From positions 1 to 20,078 of the IMG/VR virus record IMGVR_UViG_3300027754_000542: a stretch of 20,078 bases of DNA; one strand, 5' to 3'. The notes under the pieces are model-generated. The model saw nothing but the letters and a program-made list of their open reading frames with translations. It made no database searches and was not told the origin of the DNA. Made by a program: the position numbers and the translations under genes. This DNA is from a virus. This document shows positions 12,108 through 20,078 of the stretch, piece by piece (the stretch's first letter is position 1; the number at the start of each line of letters is the position of its first letter).

Positions 12108-13859
12108 TTAGTAACTGCTTCCTAACGCCACACGACGCCATGTATTGGTTGCTATGCAGATATAAAAGTAATTGGAATCGTAACTGGTTTGTCCAGCTAC
12201 ACCGTACGCATTTGATGCTTTGGTACCATTGGGAGTCAATGGATTATCAAGTTGCGTCCATGTTGAACCATTATACGCTAAGAAATGTTTATTACTATAA
12301 TCATAAATTATCCTACCCTCTATCCCAGCTGGATAGTTATTTTTGACAGCGTTACCAATTGTAAATGTCAAATTGTTTGCGGGAGTGGTGCCGCCAAGAT
12401 CAGCACCAGCAATAGTAACAGTGTCGCCCACAGCATAACCAGTGCCGTATTGTTGATTTCCGCCATTGTAGTAAATACCCACATTAATGTATGTTGTACT
12501 GCTTCCATTATAATAAACAGTTACTTGAAAGATAGCACCACTGCCGCGGCCACTGGTACTCAATTGTGTGAGTCCCACGACAGGATGGGTTGTTCCAACT
12601 GCTGTTCCAGATATGGAGCCAAACGTACTGGTCAGTAATGATCCTGAATAATATTGATTAGTGATCCACAGATAATTACTTGGTGCAAGCTGAGTAAAGT
12701 TCATAACCTCTAAAGTGTATATAGAAACTGTTCCTGAATTGCTACCAATAACTGCATTACCAACAGCATCTGCAATACTACTACCAGTAGGCAATGTTAA
12801 ATTACCATCCTCACCAAATGTCCATCTACGTAGAGTTGAGTCTGATAAGTTGATGTCAATGTTGATGTTGTTTTCACTGCGGATATCGCCTGGAATGGTT
12901 AGATTACCATTCATGAAGTTCCAGTCTCCCTCCGGAGTACCAATAGTGATACCGGATAAAGTTGTACCAACATAATTTAGTATCGGGAAGGTGTTATTAC
13001 CTGTACCCATAATAGTTACATTTTGTCCTTGATCGGCGTTGGCTACTAACTTTAGACCTGTGAGCCCATTCTGACTGTATCGGGAGATTGTACCACCGGA
13101 CAAGTTTATATCTCCAGGGACTACTAAATTGCCATCTTCACCAAACTGCCATCTGCGCAGAGTCGAGTCTGCAAGGTTGATTTCAATGTCAATGTTGCCG
13201 TCACTGCGTATATTACCTCCACCACTTGGCCATTTCAAATCACCAGGCAATGTTAAACTGCCATCTGTGGCAAACTCCCAATCCTTTCGAGTACCGGTAG
13301 CATTTGCAGTTAATCTCACACCGTATTCGGTTGAAGACAAAAGCGCCTCGCCACCTATGATGCCGATATCACCGCCTTGAAAGCCAATAGACACTCCGTC
13401 ATCTGCTGGGAAAGTTACATATGGTCCTGCACCACCTACAACTAATGCTACCTGATGAGCACCGTTGACCAAACTGCTGAAGCTGGTTGGTATAGTAGGC
13501 TTGCCAGTTAGGTCGGCATAGGCACCGGTAGTAGCCACTGTAGCAAATGTGGGCTTGTTTAGTATAACTCCCATGCCACTTGCCGCAGTCCAATTGCTTT
13601 GTACCTGTGCCGCTGGTATAGTTGGTGCGCCACTCAATACTGAATATGGAATTCTACCGTTGATACCATCAACTAACAGCGTACTGTCGTCTGCAAACAC
13701 ACTGCCAATAACATCAGTAGTGATAATACTACCACCCGTGTTGTTGCTCAGTATGTTGTACAGTTCAGCAAAGTTGTCATTGGCCTTGCTGAAAGCTACA
13801 CGTATTGGATCTCCGTTGCCCTTGTCTGCTACACCAACATTTATAATTTGTCTAGTCAT
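12108..13859 (-). CDS. Tail-fibre-like protein with WxFGxDGNLxxPGDI repeats
   Basis: This is a 583-residue protein. The N-terminal module INVGVADKGNGDPIRVAFSK (5-24) then ANDNFAELYN is shared with the next gene. Four related units follow in the middle: DWEFATDGSLTLPGDL, RRWQFGEDGNLVVPGDI, DWNFMNGNLTIPGDI and RRWTFGEDGNLTLP, two of which carry an INLxDSTL block. This suggests a repetitive beta-structured shaft. The C-terminal end contains EGRIIYDYSNKHFLAYNGST and the terminal YFYICIATNTWRRVAL motif, a pattern frequently seen at the tips of marine phage fibre proteins and possibly a receptor or carbohydrate-binding end. The ATG overlaps the stop of the giant gene (TAATG). It is probably a tail fibre or baseplate-attached fibre. 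Confidence 0.78.
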   Translation of the reverse strand: MTRQIINVGVADKGNGDPIRVAFSKANDNFAELYNILSNNTGGSIITTDVIGSVFADDSTLLVDGINGRIPYSVLSGAPTIPAAQVQSNWTAASGMGVILNKPTFATVATTGAYADLTGKPTIPTSFSSLVNGAHQVALVVGGAGPYVTFPADDGVSIGFQGGDIGIIGGEALLSSTEYGVRLTANATGTRKDWEFATDGSLTLPGDLKWPSGGGNIRSDGNIDIEINLADSTLRRWQFGEDGNLVVPGDINLSGGTISRYSQNGLTGLKLVANADQGQNVTIMGTGNNTFPILNYVGTTLSGITIGTPEGDWNFMNGNLTIPGDIRSENNINIDINLSDSTLRRWTFGEDGNLTLPTGSSIADAVGNAVIGSNSGTVSIYTLEVMNFTQLAPSNYLWITNQYYSGSLLTSTFGSISGTAVGTTHPVVGLTQLSTSGRGSGAIFQVTVYYNGSSTTYINVGIYYNGGNQQYGTGYAVGDTVTIAGADLGGTTPANNLTFTIGNAVKNNYPAGIEGRIIYDYSNKHFLAYNGSTWTQLDNPLTPNGTKASNAYGVAGQTSYDSNYFYICIATNTWRRVALGSSY

Positions 13860-16800
13860 TATAGTCTCCCTACTGCCACTTCAATTATGCCTTTATTGGG
13901 ATCCAGCTTATCACCAACAGCTTTGCCAATAATTGTTCCAACTTGCGGATTCATTGCCTTGCAAGCGTATCCTGGAATAGATGATGTTGAGATCAAATCA
14001 CCCTTCTTGATAATTCCCAGTACCTTAACTGGCACACGACCTTGTAGCGCAACACATGCTCTTACACCCGTTAGTTCACTGTTCATGACATATGCTGGAT
14101 TAGTTGTTACTACACCAGCAACACGGCTATCACTGCCAATTGTTGTAGTTGTAACTTCAGCCGCACCCCCAAATATCAACACAGTGCCTGGTTCGTATTC
14201 TGCATCTGCACTATAGTATTCTGCCAAGTCAGCGTAGGTTGCTTGGAATGTACCATTTAACGTCCAAGCACCAGTTATACTACCAGCTGTACCTGCCCCA
14301 CCAGTTGTTATACTGGTTGTTGTGATAGCCCCGTTAACTGGCCCAGTTACTGATCCAGTTACTGATCCAGTAAATGTAGCGTCAGTGCCGTTACTGCCGT
14401 TATCAAGAACTCTAGTTCCATCAGTGGCTAAAATATCACCTTTTAAATTGCCAGTGACATTGCCAGTGACATTTGAAGTAACTGTTGAAGCAAATTCCCA
14501 ATCACCAGTAAATAATCCAACTCGTGTAGCAGTGCCAGTGCCAGTGCCAACTCCAGTTGCTGTAAACACAGTGCCAGCAGTACCTGGGCTTCCACCAATG
14601 TCTGCCCAAGTTGTGCCACTAGCACTAACAATTTTATATCGTTTACCAATAATAAAACTGCCAGCAGTAATCGTTGGGCTTGTGCCAGTGTGTAAAGAAT
14701 CACTAAACAGTGTACCGCTTATTGCGTTAATAGATCCTGATTCTAAAGTTATCTTACTAGCACCTTTCAAAGTCCAAGCGCCAGTTAAGTCTCCACTAGT
14801 ACCCGCGGCGCTTGTTGTTATAGCAGTTGCAGTAACAGCGCCAGTTAGTGTACTGGCACCAGTTACTTCTAATGTTGCTGGCGTTCCTGTGATACCAATT
14901 TTTGTATTACCAGCGATCTCAAGAGTGTTTTTAATACTTGTTGTGCCAGCAGCCGTTGTTCCATTTGAACTTAAAAAGTTAAATGGTGTACCGCTAGCTA
15001 TTGGACTGTAGAATTCTACATGTGTTGAGTTAGTATCAATGATCTTAAATCCGTCAACTTTTAACTGTTGCACGTCAACTGATCCATCACCTGCAGATTT
15101 AATTATGCTACTACCAACTCCAGTGGTTGTTATTGGTGTAATATTATAACTTTGTGTTGCTGGCGCAGTAAATGACAATGTTACATTTGATCCAGCAGTA
15201 ACAGTACTGCTTGAAAAACCAATAACTAATGTATTAGTGCCACTGGTATACGAAGTTACAGTTGCTCCCGCTGGTATATTTGCTCCAGTAACACCTTGTC
15301 CAGCAGATAAATTGCCAATGCCTATAATGTTAGCTGGCAGTAGTGTAATACTTAATGTTGTTAAACCTGCCCCAGCGCCCCAACTTGCACCAGTACCAGT
15401 TGCAACAATTTGATTTGCTGTGGCAACTGTTAATAAACCAGCACTTGAGAATGTTGTGTCAAGACCTTTTAACAATGCCGCACTTGTGGTAACTTGTTGT
15501 GGATAAGTTGCACCACCGCTTAGATTGCCCATTAATGAATCATGGTCTAGATTGGCCATTTCAATTCTAGCAACACCACCATTTTTAATGCCAACCCATC
15601 CATTGATATCCACTTCAAAGTTAGCACTATCAAAACTTGCAACACCACTAACAGCTTGAATAGTGTCAAGTAGTGTGGCAGTACCAGTACCTTCTCCTGG
15701 ACCAATAGCTTGGAATACTGTGCCATTATTACTTGACGTAATTGCACCAGCATCAGTCCACTGTTGGGAAGTTGTTGTGCCTTGCGATAATATTCTATAT
15801 CGTTTGCCAGTTACAAACGACCCAGCTGTCACAGTAGTTGCTGTTGGTGTGGTACTAGTTGCTGAAGCAAAATTTAAAGCCAACTTGCTTTGACTAACTG
15901 CTGCCAAATTGTTTACATCAGCGTTAATAATAGTACCAGCAACAATTTGATAGTTGACCTGTGCTTCACTTAGGCCAACCACTGCCGCTCCAATGGAGTG
16001 TGTTGCGGCAGTGCCACCAAACATCCTTCCATTATTAGTGCTACCAGTTAGTGTTGAAATTCTAGTTACAGTATCAAATCTTTCAACACCACCTCCACTG
16101 GTTTTTGCACCGTAGTAGAAAATCTCGCTGTCAATCTGAATGTATCCAGATGTTGGGAATCCCACAGCACTGACTACTACAATACCACCGTTAACATCTA
16201 CCTGTGGTGTGACGCTGGTTGTAATCGCTGTTAATAATGTTGTTGCATTTGTACTGGTCAATGTAGCACTGATGTCACCAGTAATGCTTGCACTTACGCT
16301 GGTTGTGCCAGTGCCAGTAAATGCTAATATGTCTGCTTTAGCCGGAGTAAACAACTCAACGTCTTTACAATCATCTAACGTATCAACAGTTAATATTTGA
16401 GTATCAACATATGTTTTTGTTGTAGCATCAGTGCCGCTTAACGGTGCTCCCACGTTGGTCAGTTTGAATCCGCCCAGCTTGAGATCTGCTGTTGCTTCCA
16501 ACGTGCCAGCACGATCTAGAAATCCTGGACCAATTGGCGTTATGGCTAAACTAGCCAGTGGAATACCTGCTCGGTTTAATCCTAAACGTCTATCAATATA
16601 CCCACCAACAGCATTTTCCGTTGGCACAGCATCGTCAGCCATGTCAATAAATTCTGGATCTGCTGAAAACTCTCTAATTTCTCGACCAGTGGCAAGTCCC
16701 AGGCTACTAATACCAGTTAAACCAATACTAGCATTAATACTAACGCTTCCTGTACCTTGATCAACTGTAAAGAATTTACCAACACGGAAAAACCCGTTTT

Positions 16801-19800
16801 GATCAGTACTGATCCAGAATACACGACCCTGTGTTCTGTCAACACACTCAACAGCAGTACCACCTGGTGTACCACCCCGCCCATAAATTTTACTTGGGAA
16901 GTTTGATGCATTGTAGCCACCACTGCCTACATCCAAAAAGTCATGCCCAGTACAGCGACATGTACTAATGTTAACTAAAATTTCAGCTGATTCACCAGCC
17001 ATGATACCTGCAAACAATGAGAAAGAATCAGTTTTTAAGTTAGTATTTGTTTTTGCAGCCAGACCAGTATTCAAACCAGTTAATGACGGGCTGTTGATGT
17101 CAGAATAATTTTCAAAAGTTATATAGGCATAATTTTCTGAAACACCCATATCATAGTATTTTAATACCTTATGTACTTTACCATCCCATGCAAATAACAT
17201 TTGACCAGTATTAAGTCTATCAGTTTCTGCTGAGGTGATTCTAGCTACTGCGGCACGTTTATCTCTTAATTTTGAACCTAAAGTTTTATCGTAATAAATT
17301 GTTCCTTGTACAGCACTAGTGGCGTTTCCGCTACTGTTTGCATAGGTAAATGATGTTGCACTTACATATGTAACAGCCACACTGGCTATATTGAACGCGG
17401 AATCAGCGCCAGTAACTGAAACGAGGTCACCAGTTTGTAGACCATGTGATTGTGCAGTTACCACTGTGGTCACATTAGATGTGCGAACAAGCGATGTTGT
17501 TGCTACACTGCTTCTATGAATCACCTCACCAACTACTACTGTAGATCCAGCATCTGACCCAGAGTTAGCATATGTAAATGTTGTGTCTGTTAATTTGGTA
17601 ATACTAACATTTGTAGCATCAAATCCAGTTCCAGTAACATCAATACTTACTATGTCGCCAGTAATTAATCCATGGCTTCTTGTTGTTGTTGCTGTTGATA
17701 CGTTACTTGTTCTGCTAATACTTGTTACTGGTATAGCATCTTTCTTACTTGGAACTAAAATACTAACAGTACCAGTTGCCGCAGTTGTTGTAACAGTAGA
17801 GGCATCAGACACTGCGTATGTAAATGTTGTAGTTGTTGGAACTGATAGTACCAGTACTTGATCTACATCATAAAAATCAGTAGCACTGTCAACACTAACA
17901 CGCTCGCCCACTCTTAATCCGTGCGCGGCATTTGTAGTAATGGTTGCAATGTTACTTGCTCTTGCCGCAAATGTTATAACACTAGTTGTTGAATTTAAAT
18001 TCAACAAGTTCTGTTGCTTGACCTGCATTATAATATATCGATAATCTTGGTCAATTCTAATCTGTGCTTCTTTAATTGGTGTTACTGTGCCAGTGGCACT
18101 GACTGAACTTATTGTTCCAGTACCAACAGTTGTATATGTAAATGTAGTCGTTGTTGGGACTGTTAAAATTGTGGCGCCAGTAATATTGAATGCAGTATTG
18201 CTACATTCAACTGTAACAAATTTACCAGCAATTAATCCATGTAATGAACTTGTTGTTACAGTGGCTGTGGATCCAGTTCTTGCAACTGTACTAATTGTAC
18301 TTGGATCAGAATTTTGTAGTGCCCCAGCAATTGAATTTGTGCTTGAATATTCAACAGCCCTGTAAACTGCTGGAACTGTTGTTGACGGATCACCTGTAAA
18401 TGTTAAAGCAGTACTTGGTCTAATAGGGTTAGTTTCAGTTACGTCGTAAAATCTAAAAGATTTCTTTGCTCTAATAGTCACCACTTGATTATGTGAACAA
18501 GCAGCCAGTAGTCCGCCTGCACCTAACAAGGTTGTTAAGTTAACACGTATAACAGTGCCTACAGATAACCCTAAACTTACCGATACATCATCGCATCTTT
18601 GTACATTATATTTCCCAATGCCAACAGTTGAACCGTGATTAATTTCAATCTCACTTTCAACTGGTATAGTATACCCAAATCCGTAAACTAAAAATGATGT
18701 ATTATTAACATCAGCAGTATTAACATATATCCCACTCTTATAAATTTTACCTACTTGAATTAAATTGTCACCTAAACTGATTGTGTCTGGAACTTCTAAT
18801 GGGTCACCGCCTTCAGCAACAAGACCATATACACCGTGTGCAGTGGATCCATTTAGTGAGCGAATTTGTGCACCGTTCTTAGCATAAAATGCTGTGTGGC
18901 AATAGTATGTGAATACTGAAACGGTTTCAACTAACCCTTTATTTGTACCAACAAGACCGTAACCTAGATCGTTAATTTGCGTAAAGTCATTGCTTAACAT
19001 TGACGTATTACCAGCACCAATTACTGTAATATTAGTAGGTAAAGATGCTAATACGGTTGACCCAAGTGGACTTGTTGATGACATCAGCAATTGATATTTT
19101 GCATACACTTTTGCCGGCGCACTAGTAACCCCAGTTGTTATGATTGGAATCAGTGTGCTAGTTATTAATGTGTTAATTCTTGTTAAAGCACCTCCTTCGC
19201 CAGGATTTACTAAATCCTTAGTTTGCGTGTATTCAGTTTGATACAATGTAACAGTGGTATTGGCAATGATATCACGTGCAACTAGTCTAATATAGTCAAA
19301 CGATGCTAGGCATATTGCTTTTAATGCGTTGGGTAAATGTAACTGTCTTCCATAATAATAACTGAACGCTGTTTTAAGCATTTCAATATTGCCTTGAAAA
19401 GCAATATCATGGACCATAGCATCAATAATATATTTTGTATCTCTTCTACTCTTTTCTGATTTGTAAACTAGCGTTGGATTATCAAGAGCAATTTTAGCCA
19501 TAACTTGTGCGGCAATAAAATCTCTATTTCGTTTTAGTAATGATGCGGCTAGTGGATAGCTACTGCCACTTCCATCACCAATAACAGCATCAATCCTATA
19601 ACGATTTGCGCCTATCTGGAAGAAACATGGTACTAGGGGTTTACGCTCCATGTTGGTCACAATAATATGTGTAGTGTCAACTTTGCTTGTTACACTTGCT
19701 GTCAAGTTTCCTGTAAAGCCATCAACAAATTGTCCACCTCTAAAGGATTGTTTATTCACTGATTGACTAAAACTTGAACTTTGTTGGCAATACGGACTCT

Positions 19801-20078
19801 TACTTAACACTTGACTTTCTGGATCAAGCACCATCATAAATCCGCCATGGCCTTGTACACATATTTGTCTTATAATATTACTGTCACCACATAAAAACAC
19901 ATCCATGTCTTTATTATTTTTTGGTGGGTTGTAAACGGACCCTACATCATTTTTTTGTAAAATTGCCTTGATTGTACTAATCTGTGATGCTATACGAGCA
20001 CTGGATCCGGTTTCACCTGGATTAGATGCATCTTTAGTTTGTACTTCAGTTCCACGTTTTGTCGACAGTGTGGTATTG
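13859..20078 (-). CDS. Giant virion structural protein, 5' end outside the window
   Basis: The reading frame is open from the right edge to 13859: 2,072 codons are visible, and the start lies outside. An in-frame ATG at 19906 is not the start, because 57 upstream codons (RGTEVQTKDASNPGE and others) read on as protein. Parts in order: a non-repetitive domain to about 18450 with CVQGHGGFMMVLDPE, RGGQFVDGFTGN and NDFTQINDLGYGLVGTNKG, a pattern of marine T4-like structural proteins; four tandem 70-residue SHGL repeats (17295-18294); a conserved region with GHDFLDVGSGGYNASNFP and NGFFRVGKFFTVDQGTG (about 16650-17000); a low-complexity fibre region with two GKRY modules and GNVTG units; and a C-terminal 127-residue YADLAEYY domain resembling autoprocessing/chaperone ends of fibres. 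It is probably a baseplate or fibre protein; the exact part is unknown. Confidence 0.85.
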   Translation of the reverse strand, partial: NTTLSTKRGTEVQTKDASNPGETGSSARIASQISTIKAILQKNDVGSVYNPPKNNKDMDVFLCGDSNIIRQICVQGHGGFMMVLDPESQVLSKSPYCQQSSSFSQSVNKQSFRGGQFVDGFTGNLTASVTSKVDTTHIIVTNMERKPLVPCFFQIGANRYRIDAVIGDGSGSSYPLAASLLKRNRDFIAAQVMAKIALDNPTLVYKSEKSRRDTKYIIDAMVHDIAFQGNIEMLKTAFSYYYGRQLHLPNALKAICLASFDYIRLVARDIIANTTVTLYQTEYTQTKDLVNPGEGGALTRINTLITSTLIPIITTGVTSAPAKVYAKYQLLMSSTSPLGSTVLASLPTNITVIGAGNTSMLSNDFTQINDLGYGLVGTNKGLVETVSVFTYYCHTAFYAKNGAQIRSLNGSTAHGVYGLVAEGGDPLEVPDTISLGDNLIQVGKIYKSGIYVNTADVNNTSFLVYGFGYTIPVESEIEINHGSTVGIGKYNVQRCDDVSVSLGLSVGTVIRVNLTTLLGAGGLLAACSHNQVVTIRAKKSFRFYDVTETNPIRPSTALTFTGDPSTTVPAVYRAVEYSSTNSIAGALQNSDPSTISTVARTGSTATVTTSSLHGLIAGKFVTVECSNTAFNITGATILTVPTTTTFTYTTVGTGTISSVSATGTVTPIKEAQIRIDQDYRYIIMQVKQQNLLNLNSTTSVITFAARASNIATITTNAAHGLRVGERVSVDSATDFYDVDQVLVLSVPTTTTFTYAVSDASTVTTTAATGTVSILVPSKKDAIPVTSISRTSNVSTATTTRSHGLITGDIVSIDVTGTGFDATNVSITKLTDTTFTYANSGSDAGSTVVVGEVIHRSSVATTSLVRTSNVTTVVTAQSHGLQTGDLVSVTGADSAFNIASVAVTYVSATSFTYANSSGNATSAVQGTIYYDKTLGSKLRDKRAAVARITSAETDRLNTGQMLFAWDGKVHKVLKYYDMGVSENYAYITFENYSDINSPSLTGLNTGLAAKTNTNLKTDSFSLFAGIMAGESAEILVNISTCRCTGHDFLDVGSGGYNASNFPSKIYGRGGTPGGTAVECVDRTQGRVFWISTDQNGFFRVGKFFTVDQGTGSVSINASIGLTGISSLGLATGREIREFSADPEFIDMADDAVPTENAVGGYIDRRLGLNRAGIPLASLAITPIGPGFLDRAGTLEATADLKLGGFKLTNVGAPLSGTDATTKTYVDTQILTVDTLDDCKDVELFTPAKADILAFTGTGTTSVSASITGDISATLTSTNATTLLTAITTSVTPQVDVNGGIVVVSAVGFPTSGYIQIDSEIFYYGAKTSGGGVERFDTVTRISTLTGSTNNGRMFGGTAATHSIGAAVVGLSEAQVNYQIVAGTIINADVNNLAAVSQSKLALNFASATSTTPTATTVTAGSFVTGKRYRILSQGTTTSQQWTDAGAITSSNNGTVFQAIGPGEGTGTATLLDTIQAVSGVASFDSANFEVDINGWVGIKNGGVARIEMANLDHDSLMGNLSGGATYPQQVTTSAALLKGLDTTFSSAGLLTVATANQIVATGTGASWGAGAGLTTLSITLLPANIIGIGNLSAGQGVTGANIPAGATVTSYTSGTNTLVIGFSSSTVTAGSNVTLSFTAPATQSYNITPITTTGVGSSIIKSAGDGSVDVQQLKVDGFKIIDTNSTHVEFYSPIASGTPFNFLSSNGTTAAGTTSIKNTLEIAGNTKIGITGTPATLEVTGASTLTGAVTATAITTSAAGTSGDLTGAWTLKGASKITLESGSINAISGTLFSDSLHTGTSPTITAGSFIIGKRYKIVSASGTTWADIGGSPGTAGTVFTATGVGTGTGTATRVGLFTGDWEFASTVTSNVTGNVTGNLKGDILATDGTRVLDNGSNGTDATFTGSVTGSVTGPVNGAITTTSITTGGAGTAGSITGAWTLNGTFQATYADLAEYYSADAEYEPGTVLIFGGAAEVTTTTIGSDSRVAGVVTTNPAYVMNSELTGVRACVALQGRVPVKVLGIIKKGDLISTSSIPGYACKAMNPQVGTIIGKAVGDKLDPNKGIIEVAVGRL
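14511..14670 (-). repeat. GKRY module, copy 2
   Basis: This encodes TAGSFIIGKRYKIVSASGTT, then a W-A-D-I-G segment, GTVFTATG and a GTGTGTATR end. It is a second copy of the module at 15664-15840 in the same gene. Such modules recur in marine phage fibre proteins. Confidence 0.75.
15664..15840 (-). repeat. GKRY module, copy 1
   Basis: This encodes TAGSFVTGKRYRILSQGTTT, then QQWTDAG, GTVFQAIG and GTGTATLL, about 55 residues, parallel in layout to 14511-14670. The two copies have diverged enough that they are recognisable mainly at protein level. Confidence 0.75.
17295..18294 (-). repeat. Four tandem 70-residue SHGL repeats in the giant protein
   Basis: Each unit reads R-x-S-N-V-x-T-x-T-T-x-x-S/A-H-G-L, then a G-D/E-x-V-S-V strand, a TTFTYA block and a G-T-V end. 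Copies are at about 18294-18079, 17985-17774, 17733-17521 and 17510-17295, with a 32-residue insertion between the first and second. The units look like small beta domains stacked along a fibre. Confidence 0.85.

Noticed and set aside
9853-13859. Two fibre-like genes of exactly 583 codons each, suggesting whole-gene duplication
   Set aside because: The N-terminal modules, repeats and C-termini differ; equal length appears to be chance.
19904-19906. ATG at 19906 as the start of the giant gene
   Set aside because: The same frame is open to the right edge and the 57 extra codons read as ordinary protein continuing into the conserved region; the true start is outside.

Overview
The window is a piece of an AT-rich, tightly packed genome of a T4-like marine myovirus. 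The evidence is the gene set: a T4 gp44-type clamp-loader ATPase, PhoH, dCMP deaminase, a GroES-like co-chaperonin, a DnaE-derived small protein, and about 13 kb of baseplate/tail-fibre-like genes of the kind found in marine T4-like phages. Spanin-like lysis genes with a lipoprotein imply a Gram-negative host. The 7Fe ferredoxin is of the proteobacterial FdxA type, which hints at a heterotrophic (proteobacterial) host more than a cyanobacterial one; that is inference. All genes but phoH lie on the minus strand, so the window reads from right to left. No tRNA, rRNA, insertion sequence, integrase or CRISPR array was seen.

Layout in the direction of minus-strand transcription. (1) 20078-6920: a structural module. 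It holds a giant virion protein of more than 2,070 residues that runs off the right edge, two 583-residue fibre-like proteins, a 151-residue fibre-like protein, a 786-residue protein with four Ig-like (He_PIG) repeats, and a 189-residue tail protein. A 78-residue protein (6684-6920) follows. (2) 6709-5579: a short cassette opened by a near-consensus sigma70 promoter inside the end of the preceding gene. It encodes the DnaE-like fragment, a 72-residue protein and the GroES-like co-chaperonin, and ends in a strong intrinsic terminator. (3) 5549-3355: a second cassette driven by a fully consensus sigma70 promoter whose -35 box sits in the loop of that terminator. It encodes the clamp loader, FdxA ferredoxin, a DUF2452-like protein and dCMP deaminase. 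(4) 2599-3315: phoH, alone on the plus strand, convergent with dCMP deaminase across a shared terminator hairpin. (5) 2435-1: two unrecognised genes, then an inner-membrane/coiled-coil protein and two lipoproteins (a probable spanin set), and the start of another gene at the left edge.

How the parts fit: the sigma70-type cassettes supply replication (clamp loading, nucleotide metabolism), protein folding (co-chaperonin) and a redox carrier, and look like early genes read by host polymerase. The structural and lysis blocks carry only weak TAAATA-type motifs that resemble T4 late promoters. Most neighbours overlap as TAATG or ATGA, which implies translational coupling. The least expected parts are the terminator/promoter overlap at 5521-5558, the promoter-palindrome-start codon arrangement at 6672-6709, the stand-alone DnaE fragment, the phage FdxA/DUF2452 pair, and the hairpin leader of phoH.
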